Shown here: piece by piece, positions 52,545 through 60,751 of the stretch | Layout of the letters: each line of letters starts with the position of its first letter | Numbering within the stretch: the stretch's first letter is position 1 | Assembly (NCBI RefSeq): GCF_003258605.2 | Contig: NZ_CP031264.1 | Span: forward strand, 930,001 to 994,000 | DNA from: Peterkaempfera bronchialis | Lineage (GTDB): Bacteria > Actinomycetota > Actinomycetes > Streptomycetales > Streptomycetaceae | DNA: 64,000 bases | Reading direction: 5' to 3' | Notes under the pieces: generated by a model | Database searches by the model: none | What the model was told of the DNA's origin: nothing | Seen by the model: only the letters and a program-made list of their open reading frames with translations | Position numbers and translations under genes: made by a program

Positions 52545-54029
52545 ATGGGCAAGCACGCCATCATCGTCGGCGGCGGAGCCAGCGGGGTGACCCTGTTCAC
52601 CCTGCTGGCAACCACCCCCGGAATCAGCTCCATCACGGTGGTCGACCCCAATCCGATCGGGCTGGGAACGGCCTTCGGCACCACCGATCCGCTGCTGCTC
52701 TGCAACACCTCCGTCGACGTCACCTCGATCAAGCCCACCGGCGAGTCCGATCTGCTGAGGTATCTCGCCGCGCGCGGCTGGCCGGTACACCGTGACCACT
52801 TCGTCCCCCGCTACCTCGTCGGCCAGTACTGCCGCGAGCGGTATCTGACATACCGCCGGACCGCCGAGCAGGCGGGAACCCGGGTCCGGCACCACCGCGC
52901 GCGAGGCACCGCCGTCCGCCCTCACGACGACGGCGGCTACACCGTCGTGCTCGACGACGGAGCGCAGCTCGTCGGCACCGATGTCTTCCTCTGCCTCGGC
53001 CTCGACCAGCCGGTCGTCCCCGAACTGGTACGCGCGCACGTCGGCCATCCGGACCTCACCACCGTGCCGTACCCCGTGGGGCGGCTGCGTCGGCTGCCGG
53101 CCGCCGCGCGGATCCTGGTGCTCGGCAGCAAGCTCACGGCGATCGACGCGGCGCTCGTCCTGGGACAGCGGGGGCGGCGTGTGGTTCTCACCTCGCCCTC
53201 CGGACAGCTGCCTGCGGTCCGGAGCCGACTCAGCCGGCCCGCCAGCCCGGTACTCGACCCGGGCTCCTGGCGACGGCTCGCACCGGAGTCCCCGGACTTC
53301 GACCGCGAGGCGGCCCGCCTGGTGGTCTCCGCGGTGGCCCGGGCCGGATCGGGAGCCGCGCTGCGTGCCCAGACGAGCGCAGCGGCCGCGCCGGCCGACC
53401 GGCTGGCCGAGGAGCTGCGCCTCGCGGAGTCCGGCCAGGTTCCCTGGCAGGACGCGATTGCCGAGATCATCGACGCGATCAACGACAGCACGGCGTCCTG
53501 GCCTGCGGACACGCGCAGGGCAGTGCTCGGACGGTACCGGCACCTGATCTCGCGCTACATCTCATCCATTCCGGTCCGGAACGCCCGGCTGCTGCTCGAA
53601 CAGCTCACCGGGGGAACGCTGGCGATCGTCCCGCGGCTGCCGGAGGGCATCACCCCGGCCAAGGCCGGTACCGGGTGGCTGGTCCGGTGGGCGGACGACC
53701 GTACCGAGCACATCGACCACATCGTCTGCGCGGCCGGCTACCACAAGCCGACTCTGCGGCAGCTCCCTGATCGCACCCTGCTGCTCCACTCCGATCCGGC
53801 CCTCGCTTCGGCCGGCGCCGAGCCGGAGGTCTCGGCCGGCCTCAGGGTGTGCGATCCGCGGTCCGGTGCACCCGAGCGGGTCTGGGTGCTCGGTGCCACC
53901 TCGCACCCTCGGGCCGCCATCGTCAACTACCTGAACACCGCGGCTCGTCAGGCGACCGGCATCGCCACCGACCTGCTCTGGGCCGCGCACGACGTGCCCG
54001 CCCCCACCGTCAGCGGAAGGCTCGCATGA
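52545..54029 (+). CDS. FAD/NAD(P)-binding oxidoreductase, 494 aa
   Basis: Two-dinucleotide flavoprotein (NAD_binding_9-like). FAD motif AIIVGGGASGVTLFTLL near residue 5; VDPNPIGLGTAFG follows; a second Rossmann motif ARILVLGSKLTAIDAALVL (around 190) with RGRRV should bind NAD(P)H; late DHIVCAAGYHKP resembles the ATG-type motif of flavin monooxygenases. Probably oxidises or reduces a cluster intermediate. The ATG at 52545 is the start; its stop overlaps the next gene. Confidence 0.85.
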   Translation: MGKHAIIVGGGASGVTLFTLLATTPGISSITVVDPNPIGLGTAFGTTDPLLLCNTSVDVTSIKPTGESDLLRYLAARGWPVHRDHFVPRYLVGQYCRERYLTYRRTAEQAGTRVRHHRARGTAVRPHDDGGYTVVLDDGAQLVGTDVFLCLGLDQPVVPELVRAHVGHPDLTTVPYPVGRLRRLPAAARILVLGSKLTAIDAALVLGQRGRRVVLTSPSGQLPAVRSRLSRPASPVLDPGSWRRLAPESPDFDREAARLVVSAVARAGSGAALRAQTSAAAAPADRLAEELRLAESGQVPWQDAIAEIIDAINDSTASWPADTRRAVLGRYRHLISRYISSIPVRNARLLLEQLTGGTLAIVPRLPEGITPAKAGTGWLVRWADDRTEHIDHIVCAAGYHKPTLRQLPDRTLLLHSDPALASAGAEPEVSAGLRVCDPRSGAPERVWVLGATSHPRAAIVNYLNTAARQATGIATDLLWAAHDVPAPTVSGRLA

Positions 54030-55258
54030 TGTTCGTCCTCGTCAATCCCGTCTCCACCGGCAAGGCGCTGGCCACGGCATTCCGGGAGGAGGGCGCGGAG
54101 TGCCTGCACCTGTACGACGCGTCGCTGCGGCACGCGTACGACGCGGACAGCTCCCCGCACACCATGGTGCACGAGGACCTCGCCAAGACCCTCGGGGTGC
54201 TGAAGGGCCTGCGCCCGACCGCCGTCATCGCCGCGAGCGAGTACGGCGTCCTGCTCGCCGACGCGCTTGCCGCGAAGCTTGGGCTGCCGCACCACCGGCC
54301 CGAGCAGGCCGCGGCCCGCCGCGACAAGGAGCTGATGGTCCGGGCCCTGGAGCAGGCCGGTGTGCCCGCCGCGCGCACCGGCTCGGTACGCGACGAAGCC
54401 GAGCTGATCGAACTGCTCGCCCGGTGGGGCGGCCATCCCGTGATGGTCAAGCCGCGCGACAGCGCCGGAAGTGACGGCTGCACCATCTCCCCGGACCGGG
54501 AGACGGCCCTGGCGGCCTTCCGGGCGATCGTCGACCGGCGGAACCTGATGGGCGAGGTCAACCATGACGTCCTCGTCCAGGAGTTCCTGACCGGCACCCA
54601 GTACATCGTGAACACCGTGAGCATCGGTGGCCGCCACCTGGTGAGCGAGGTGTACGCGGAGCGCATCGACCACATCGACGGCGCCCCGGTGCTGCGCCAC
54701 ATCATCTCCCGCCCGCAGCTCGACGCGGCGGAGGCGGAGCTGGTCGCCTATGTGCTGAAGTGCCTTGACGCACTGGGCATCCAGGAGGGGGCCGCGCATA
54801 CGGAGGTCATGCTCACCCCTGCCGGACCGCGCCTGGTCGAGGTCAACTCCCGTGTCATGGGCCCCTCGCTGGCGCCTGACCCGTACCATGCGGCCTTCGG
54901 GTACAGCCACCAGCATCTCGTCGTGGAGCGCTTCCTCCGCCCCGAGGAGTTCGCGCTCCGTCTCGAACTGCCCTACACGGCGGCCCGGACGGTCGCCAAG
55001 GTCTTCCTCCGCTCCGACCGTCCGGGGGTGCTGCTGGCCGTGGACGGCGCGCGCATCCTGCGCCGCCTGCCCGGCTTCCACAGCATCGACCGGCTGCCCG
55101 CGATCGGGCAGCCCATCCTCGACCGGTACCTCACCACCGGAGCCAGCGGCATCGCCTACCTGGTCCACGAGGACAAGCACCTACTGCTGAACTCGCTCGG
55201 CGTCATCCATGACCTCGAGGACAGCGGAGCCCTCTACCGCCTCGCCGAACAGAGCTGA
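54026..55258 (+). CDS. ATP-grasp ligase, 410 aa (L-amino acid ligase-like)
   Basis: ATP-grasp fold enzyme that activates a carboxylate as acyl phosphate and joins it to an amine. Lid-region VMVKPRDSAGSDGC and Mg-binding EVNSRVMGPS are clear, and the N-terminal Rossmann-like half with AASEYGVLLADALAAKLGLPH is typical of BacD/DdaF-type dipeptide ligases. ATG 54026 (or 54029) overlaps the FAD gene stop. Likely forms an amide bond in the product. Confidence 0.88.
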   Translation: MMFVLVNPVSTGKALATAFREEGAECLHLYDASLRHAYDADSSPHTMVHEDLAKTLGVLKGLRPTAVIAASEYGVLLADALAAKLGLPHHRPEQAAARRDKELMVRALEQAGVPAARTGSVRDEAELIELLARWGGHPVMVKPRDSAGSDGCTISPDRETALAAFRAIVDRRNLMGEVNHDVLVQEFLTGTQYIVNTVSIGGRHLVSEVYAERIDHIDGAPVLRHIISRPQLDAAEAELVAYVLKCLDALGIQEGAAHTEVMLTPAGPRLVEVNSRVMGPSLAPDPYHAAFGYSHQHLVVERFLRPEEFALRLELPYTAARTVAKVFLRSDRPGVLLAVDGARILRRLPGFHSIDRLPAIGQPILDRYLTTGASGIAYLVHEDKHLLLNSLGVIHDLEDSGALYRLAEQS

Positions 55259-55264
55259 TCCTCG

Positions 55265-56272
55265 TTGCCGATCGCACTCATCGCCCTCTCCGTCCTGCTC
55301 CAGGCCGGGACCGAGGGCTTCCTCTCCGGCCGACTCGACCCGGCCGGCAGCCTGCTCTTCTCCTGTCTGGCGTTCCTCACCACCGCGGTGGTGTTCGCGC
55401 TGACCTCCGTACTGCGCGGCATCCACCGGGGAGCGCTCGGGAACCGTGAGGTCAGACGGCTGCTGTACCAGATGAACCTGGCGAGCGCGCTGACCTTCCT
55501 GGGCTACTTCCTGGCGCTGGCCTGGGTGCCCGCCGCACTGGCCGCGAGCCTCATGGCCGGCGTCGGCCCGCTCGCCGTCGCCGTCCTCGGCATGGGCCGG
55601 GGGTCCGGCGGCCCGGGACGCGCAGGTTGGCTGCGGGCGGGCGCGCTGCTGGCGGTGTCGCTGGCGGTCGCCGCCTGCACCCGCTCCGGCGGGCCGTCGG
55701 CGAGCGCGCCCGCGGTCCTCGGGGGCGGTGTGCTGGCCGTGCTCTCCGGCGTCGGTGCGGCCCATCTGGCCACCATTTCACGGAGGTTGGGCGCCCTCGA
55801 AGTGGACCCGATCGTGGTGACGGCCCACCGTTTCCACCTCACCTATCTGCTGGCCGGCGTGCTACTGGTGGCCCATGGAGGTCCGACGGGCCACGGGCTG
55901 TCGCTCGGGACAGCCGCGACGGCGGCGGTGGCGGGGGTGGTCGTCCCGCTGTATCTGCTTCAGATCGGCGCGCAGCGCTGCCCCCCGGCGATCACCATGG
56001 TGCTGCTCACCACCCTTCCCGGGCTGACGTACCTGGCGCAGGTGCTGTTCGGTGACCGGTTCAGGGCGCTGAGCGCGGTGCTGATCGCGGCGCTGGTGGC
56101 ACTCGCCGCGCTGTTCACCCGGATCGAGGCGCGGCCCCGGCGATCCCCCGCCGCAACCACTGCCGCAACCACTCCCGCAACCACTCCCGCAACCACGACA
56201 GAAGGAGACCGCGATGCCGACCGTGCTGGTGATCGGGGGCGCGGCGCCGAGGGAGTCCGGCTTCGTCCGTGA
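55265..56272 (+). CDS. EamA/DMT-family transporter, 335 aa
   Basis: Drug/metabolite transporter with about ten hydrophobic segments in two EamA halves (YFLALAWVPAALAASLMAGVG and PLYLLQIGAQRCPPAITMVLL mark the repeat ends). Candidate exporter of the product or importer of a precursor. TTG 55265 is six bases after the previous stop. The tail after LFTRIEARP is a Thr/Ala/Pro repeat encoded by 12-bp units and overlaps the next gene by 59 bases, so the last 40 residues are probably dispensable. Confidence 0.85.
   Translation: MPIALIALSVLLQAGTEGFLSGRLDPAGSLLFSCLAFLTTAVVFALTSVLRGIHRGALGNREVRRLLYQMNLASALTFLGYFLALAWVPAALAASLMAGVGPLAVAVLGMGRGSGGPGRAGWLRAGALLAVSLAVAACTRSGGPSASAPAVLGGGVLAVLSGVGAAHLATISRRLGALEVDPIVVTAHRFHLTYLLAGVLLVAHGGPTGHGLSLGTAATAAVAGVVVPLYLLQIGAQRCPPAITMVLLTTLPGLTYLAQVLFGDRFRALSAVLIAALVALAALFTRIEARPRRSPAATTAATTPATTPATTTEGDRDADRAGDRGRGAEGVRLRP
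56151..56198. repeat. Four tandem 12-bp units CCGCAACCACTC
   Basis: Units at 56151, 56163, 56175 and 56187 with one or two changes; they encode the ATTP-type tail of the EamA protein and end just before the ribosome site of the next gene. Confidence 0.85.
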
Positions 56273-57443
56273 CATCTGCGACCGGGCGATGGACCAGTTC
56301 CGGAAGCGTGGTGTCCGCGTGGTCCTCACCGACACCCGGGAGAACCTGGCGGCCGCTCCGGAGCTCACCGCGCTCGCCGACGAGGTCCATGAGCTGGACT
56401 TCGCCGATGTGTCGGCCTGCCAGGACTGGGCCGTCGCCTACGCCCGGCACTCCCCGGTGCAGGCGGTCGTCGGCTACCGCGAGTACGCGGCCGTCAGTGT
56501 GGCTTCGGTCGCCGCGCTTCTCGGGGTGCCGGGCAACCCGCCCGAGGCGGTGCGACTGGTCAGGACGAAGGACGAGTGCCGTGAGCACCTGCGCCGCCAC
56601 GGTTTCCGGCAGCCGGAGTTGACGGTCTGCGCGTCCGAGGAGGAGGCGGCGGACTTCCTGCGGAACCACGGCCCGGAGGTCGTGGTCAAGCCCCGCCGGG
56701 GCTCCAGCAGCGAGGGAGTGAGCAGGGTCTCGGACTCGGCCGCGGTGGCCTCCGCCTTCCGGGCCGCACAGGACGCCGACGGGCTGGCACTGGTGGAGGA
56801 GTTTGTGCACGGCCGCGAGTTCAGTGTGGAGGGCCTGTTCACGCAGGGTAGTCCCCATGTCCTCGCCGTCACCCACAAGGTGCTCGCCCCCGGCGGGTTC
56901 GTGGAGATGGGCCATACGATGCCCGCCGCGCTCGCCGCCGACGAGGAGGCCGCGGTCGTCTCCACCGTGACGCGGGCGCTCCGGGTGATCGGCCTCCGGC
57001 GGGGTCATTTCCACGTCGAGTGCTGGGTCACCGAGTCGGGTGTCGTGCTGGGCGAGGTCCATGCCCGCCAGGGCGGGGACTGGATCCACGCGATGCTGGA
57101 GTGGTGCCACCCGGATCTCGAGCTCTACGGCCAGTGGCTGGACGACCTCCTGGGGGTGCCGTCTGCCGGTGCACCGGCCCGCGCCACGCGGGGCGCGGCC
57201 GTGCGCTTCCTGGCCCCGCCGACCGGCGTCGTCACATCGGTCGGCGGCTGGTCCGAGGTGGCCGGCGATCCCTCGGTGCTGGCCGCATCGTGCACGCTGA
57301 CCGTCGGCAGCCGCATCCATCCCGTCACCTGCAACCTCGACCGGCATGGTGCGATCGTCGTGGGCGCGGAGGATGCCGGGCTCGCGGAGGCCAAGGCCGA
57401 TCTGCTGCGGAGCTCGCTGCGCGTCGAGGTGCGCCGGCCATGA
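56214..57443 (+). CDS. Second ATP-grasp ligase, 409 aa
   Basis: ATP-grasp enzyme, a different subgroup from the one 1 kb upstream. ATP lid VVVKPRRGSSSEGVSRV and late Mg site GEVHARQGGDWIHAML (the usual N of E-x-N is His, as in carnosine-synthase-like ligases). N-terminal domain APRESGFVRDICDRAMDQF. GAAGGAG is well placed before ATG 56214. Probably adds another amino acid or amine to the product; order relative to the first ligase is unknown. Confidence 0.88.
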   Translation: MPTVLVIGGAAPRESGFVRDICDRAMDQFRKRGVRVVLTDTRENLAAAPELTALADEVHELDFADVSACQDWAVAYARHSPVQAVVGYREYAAVSVASVAALLGVPGNPPEAVRLVRTKDECREHLRRHGFRQPELTVCASEEEAADFLRNHGPEVVVKPRRGSSSEGVSRVSDSAAVASAFRAAQDADGLALVEEFVHGREFSVEGLFTQGSPHVLAVTHKVLAPGGFVEMGHTMPAALAADEEAAVVSTVTRALRVIGLRRGHFHVECWVTESGVVLGEVHARQGGDWIHAMLEWCHPDLELYGQWLDDLLGVPSAGAPARATRGAAVRFLAPPTGVVTSVGGWSEVAGDPSVLAASCTLTVGSRIHPVTCNLDRHGAIVVGAEDAGLAEAKADLLRSSLRVEVRRP

Positions 57444-57458
57444 GTCCACACCGGCCGC

Positions 57459-57488
57459 TTGCCCGACTGTTCCGCGGATTCCTAGGCT
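57459..57488 (+). promoter_or_regulatory. Probable promoter TTGCCC-N18-TAGGCT, leaderless
   Basis: -10 TAGGCT at 57483-57488 is seven bases before the nitrilase ATG, the spacing of leaderless streptomycete transcripts; no ribosome site is visible before this ATG. Confidence 0.5.
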
Positions 57489-57495
57489 CGGTGTC

Positions 57496-58461
57496 ATGAC
57501 TTCCCTGTTCCCTCACGCCGCCACGGCCCCGGGTCCCCGCCGCACGGTGACCGCTGCCGTGGTGCAGGCGGCCGCCCCACTGTTCGACACGCAGGCCGCG
57601 CTGGCCCGCGCCGAGGAACTGATCCGCGAGGCCGTCCTGAGCCACCGGGCCGAGGTCGTGGTGCTGCCCGAGGCGTTCCTCGGCGGCTATCCCAAGGGCC
57701 TGGACTTCGGCGTCACCGTCGGCAGCCGCACCCCGGACGGCCGCGAACTGTTCCGCCGCTACCACGCCGCCGCCATCTCCGTCCCCGGCCCGGAGGTCGA
57801 CATCCTGGCCGCCGTTACCCGGGAACTGGGCTGCCACACGGTCGTCGGCGCGGTGGAGCGGCGCGGCGGCACCCTGTACTGCGTCGCGCTCTTCTTCGGC
57901 CCCGACGGCTACCTGGGGCTGCACCGCAAGCTGATGCCGACCGCGGCGGAACGCTACCTGTGGGGCCAGGGCGACGGCTCCACCCTCCCGGTCGTCGACA
58001 CCGGTAGCGCCCGGCTGGGGGCCGCCATCTGCTGGGAGAACTACATGCCGCTGTTCCGTACGGCGATGTACGCCAAAGGCGTCGACCTGTGGTGCGCACC
58101 GACCGTGGACGACCGCGACGCCTGGCAGGCGACCATGCGGCACATCGCACTGGAGGGGCGCTGCTTCGTCCTCAGCGCGAGCCAGTACCTGCGCCGCGAC
58201 GCCGTCCCCTCCGACCTCCATCCGGTCCAGGGCGAAGAGCCCGACACCGTCCTGATCGGCGGCGGCTCGGTCATCGTCTCCCCGCTCGGCGAGGTCCTGG
58301 CCGGCCCGCTGCGCGGCGGCGAGGGCATCCTGGCCGCCGAACTCGACCTCGACGATCTGGCGCGCGCCCGCTTCGACTTCGACCCTACCGGCCACTACGC
58401 GCGCCCGGACGTCTTCACCCTCCACGTCGACGAGTCGGCCCGCACCGCCGTAACCGGCTGA
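57496..58461 (+). CDS. Nitrilase-family carbon-nitrogen hydrolase, 321 aa
   Basis: Nitrilase superfamily, true nitrilase branch by length. The catalytic triad is visible: Glu in LPEAFLGGYPKG, Lys in LHRKLMPT and Cys in AICWENYMP. Converts a nitrile to acid plus ammonia, or acts as an amidase-like transferase. May tailor the product, detoxify a nitrile intermediate or release ammonia. 52 bp after the ATP-grasp stop, probably with its own leaderless promoter. Confidence 0.92.
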   Translation: MTSLFPHAATAPGPRRTVTAAVVQAAAPLFDTQAALARAEELIREAVLSHRAEVVVLPEAFLGGYPKGLDFGVTVGSRTPDGRELFRRYHAAAISVPGPEVDILAAVTRELGCHTVVGAVERRGGTLYCVALFFGPDGYLGLHRKLMPTAAERYLWGQGDGSTLPVVDTGSARLGAAICWENYMPLFRTAMYAKGVDLWCAPTVDDRDAWQATMRHIALEGRCFVLSASQYLRRDAVPSDLHPVQGEEPDTVLIGGGSVIVSPLGEVLAGPLRGGEGILAAELDLDDLARARFDFDPTGHYARPDVFTLHVDESARTAVTG

Positions 58462-58492
58462 CCAACGCACGAGGACCGCTGGACCTCCGAGT

Positions 58493-58600
58493 CCCGCACG
58501 ACCCGACTACCCACTCGCCGTCGACCTCGGTGTGCCAGCGCCCGATCGCCCCGGTGGAGGTCTCGCTGTAGACGACCACCGCGCCCGCGAGCACGGCCTC
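58493..58600 (-). pseudogene. Short coding remnant, unknown protein
   Basis: On the minus strand, native-looking sequence AREAVLAGAVVVYSETSTG continues into IGRWHTEVDGEWV without start or proper end. Probably the surviving C-terminus of a lost gene at the right edge of the cluster. Confidence 0.4.
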
Positions 58601-58610
58601 ACGTGCTTAT

Positions 58611-58626
58611 TTGCGTATTGATGCAA
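58611..58626. promoter_or_regulatory. ArsR-type operator TTGCGT-N4-ATGCAA upstream of the ABC transporter
   Basis: Inverted repeat TATTTGCGTATTGATGCAA; its 6+6 core is identical, apart from the four central bases, to the repeat over the ArsR gene start at 62622-62637. Probable repressor site for the transporter operon. Confidence 0.7.
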
Positions 58627-58954
58627 CAAGGGGCACACTCTTGGCGTCGGGTTCCGTGCGTGCCGAGCGCGCGTCGGGGCGCAGCCACATCACGTACAGG
58701 AGGCGGCCATGGGTGCAGACCCTCCCAGTCCGCGCTGCCTCCAGGGCATTCGCTGACTCAGTCGGGGCCGTGCGGCCTCTGCTCCACCCGCGCCGGGCAC
58801 GGCCTCAGTCTCGATGAGGCTGCGGTCCCGGGCGTGCCTCTGATGCTTACCCGTCTATCCCCCTGATGCCTGGGTGCGTTCTGTCCTGCCGCCGGTGCGC
58901 CGGTCGTGGCCGGGCATTCCGTCGTGCCCGGAGCCAGGGCCGGAGGTTTCCGTG
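58627..58954 (+). other. Long leader of the ABC operon with mini-ORF and hairpin
   Basis: The operator lies 330 bp before the first gene. In between, AGGAGG leads to a 15-codon frame (58709-58756, MGADPPSPRCLQGIR), and GGCCGTGC/GCACGGCC arms (58766-58773, 58797-58804) can form a stem. Possible attenuation or leader-peptide control; no known riboswitch recognised. Confidence 0.4.
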
Positions 58955-60718
58955 ATGTCGGTCCGTACGGACAGCAAGCCTGCGCAGGCCACAGCCACGC
59001 CGGTGGCCGCGAGGCTGGCCGGGCGCTGGTCCCGGGTTTCCTGGGTGGACGCGGCGGTGGCCGCCGCCGTGCTGGTGATCTTGTATGTGGTGCTGCGTGC
59101 GGGACACGGCACGACCGTGGCCTTCAACACACACCACAACCTGCGCGTGGACACCGATCCGGCCCGGCTCCCCTATGACGCGGCCCGTTCGCTGCTGCGC
59201 ATGTTCGCCGCGCTCGCACTGTCGATCGTCTTCACCTTCGCCTACGCCTATGCCGCGGCCAAGAGCAGGCGGTTGGAGCGGATCCTCATCCCGGCGCTGG
59301 ACATCCTGCAGTCGGTACCGGTGCTGGGCTTCCTGACCGTGGCCGTGACCGGGTTCATCGCCCTGTTCCCCGGTTCGCTGCTGGGCCTGGAGTGCGCCTC
59401 GGTCTTCGCGATCTTCACCTCGCAGGCGTGGAACATGACGTTCGGCTTCTACTACTCGCTGACCTCCCTCCCCCGTGAACTCGACGAGCTGTCCCGCTCG
59501 TTCGGCTTCACCCGGTGGATGCGGTTCTGGAAGGTGGAGGCGCCGGCCGGGGTGATCGCCCTGGTCTGGAACGGCATGATGAGCTTCGGCGGCGGCTGGT
59601 TCTTCCTCGTCGCCTCCGAGGCGATCAGCGTCAACAACCAGCAGTACGCGCTGCCGGGGATCGGCTCCTACGCCGGCGCCGCGATCGCCGACGGAGACCT
59701 GGGCAAGGTCGGCTGGGCGATCCTGGCCATGGCCGTCATGGTCATCGGCGTGAACATCCTGTTCTGGCGCCCGCTGACCGCCTGGGCGGAGAAGTTCAAG
59801 AACGAGCAGTCCGAGGCGAGCGAGGTCCAGCACTCCGTCGTCCTGGACCTGCTGCGCCGGTCCCACTGGCCGCGGCTGCTCGGGCGGCCGCTGCGCCCGG
59901 TCGGGCGGTGGCTGGGGGTGGCGGGCCGGGTCTTCGGCCGCGACGACCGGGCGCTGTCCGTCGACCGCACCCGGCAGCGCACCGGCGACCTCGTCTTCGC
60001 CGTCATCGCGGGCGGGCTGATCCTGTGGGGCCTGGTCGACCTCGCCCTCTACCTCCATGACCGGACCGGGCTGGGGGTGTTCGGGCAGCCGCTCCTGCTG
60101 GGCCTGGCCACGCTCGCCCGCGTGGTGGTGCTGGTCGCGCTGGCCACCGTGGTCTGGGTGCCGATCGGCGTCAAAATCGGCTTCTCCCCGCGGCTGACCC
60201 GGATCGCGCAGCCGCTGGTGCAGCTCCTGGCGTCCTTCCCCGCCAACTTCCTCTTCCCGCTCGCGGTGTGGTTCTTCCTGAAGACCGGGCTGTCCATCAA
60301 CATCGGCGGCACCCTGCTGATGGCGCTGGGCGCCCAGTGGTACATCCTGTTCAACGCCATCGCCGGTGCCATGGCCATCCCCTCCGACCTGCGCGAGGCC
60401 ATGGACGACCTGGGCGTCACCGGCTGGCAGCGCTGGCGGCGGCTGATCATCCCCGGCATCTTCCCGTACTACGTCACCGGCGGGATCACCGCCTCCGGCG
60501 GCGCCTGGAACGCCTCGATCGTCTCCGAGGTCGTCACCTTCGGCGGTACCGCACTGACCGCCACGGGCCTGGGCGCCTACATCGCCGAAGCCACCGAACA
60601 CGGCGACTACCCCCACCTGCTCGCCGGCGTCGCGGTCATGAGCCTGTATGTCGTCGGCCTCAACCGGCTGCTGTGGCGCCGCCTGTACCGGCTGGCCGAG
60701 GCCCGCTACTCCCTCTGA
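58955..60718 (+). CDS. Fused NitT/TauT-type ABC permease, 587 aa
   Basis: Two binding-protein-dependent permease domains in one chain. Each carries an EAA-like cytoplasmic loop: ELDELSRSFGFTRWMRFWKVEAPAG (first, shortened) and REAMDDLGVTGWQRWRRLIIPG (second). About twelve membrane segments. ATG 58955 with GGAGG eight bases upstream. Works with the next gene as the ATPase; no substrate-binding protein is encoded here. Substrate unknown (nitrate, sulfonate, bicarbonate or metal-related in this superfamily). Confidence 0.9.
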   Translation: MSVRTDSKPAQATATPVAARLAGRWSRVSWVDAAVAAAVLVILYVVLRAGHGTTVAFNTHHNLRVDTDPARLPYDAARSLLRMFAALALSIVFTFAYAYAAAKSRRLERILIPALDILQSVPVLGFLTVAVTGFIALFPGSLLGLECASVFAIFTSQAWNMTFGFYYSLTSLPRELDELSRSFGFTRWMRFWKVEAPAGVIALVWNGMMSFGGGWFFLVASEAISVNNQQYALPGIGSYAGAAIADGDLGKVGWAILAMAVMVIGVNILFWRPLTAWAEKFKNEQSEASEVQHSVVLDLLRRSHWPRLLGRPLRPVGRWLGVAGRVFGRDDRALSVDRTRQRTGDLVFAVIAGGLILWGLVDLALYLHDRTGLGVFGQPLLLGLATLARVVVLVALATVVWVPIGVKIGFSPRLTRIAQPLVQLLASFPANFLFPLAVWFFLKTGLSINIGGTLLMALGAQWYILFNAIAGAMAIPSDLREAMDDLGVTGWQRWRRLIIPGIFPYYVTGGITASGGAWNASIVSEVVTFGGTALTATGLGAYIAEATEHGDYPHLLAGVAVMSLYVVGLNRLLWRRLYRLAEARYSL

Positions 60719-60751
60719 ACCTCCGCTTCCACCGAGTATCTGGAGCACATC

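Noticed and set aside
58627-58954. Cobalamin, NiCo or SAM-type riboswitch in the ABC leader
   Set aside because: None of the conserved core sequences of these classes could be found by eye.
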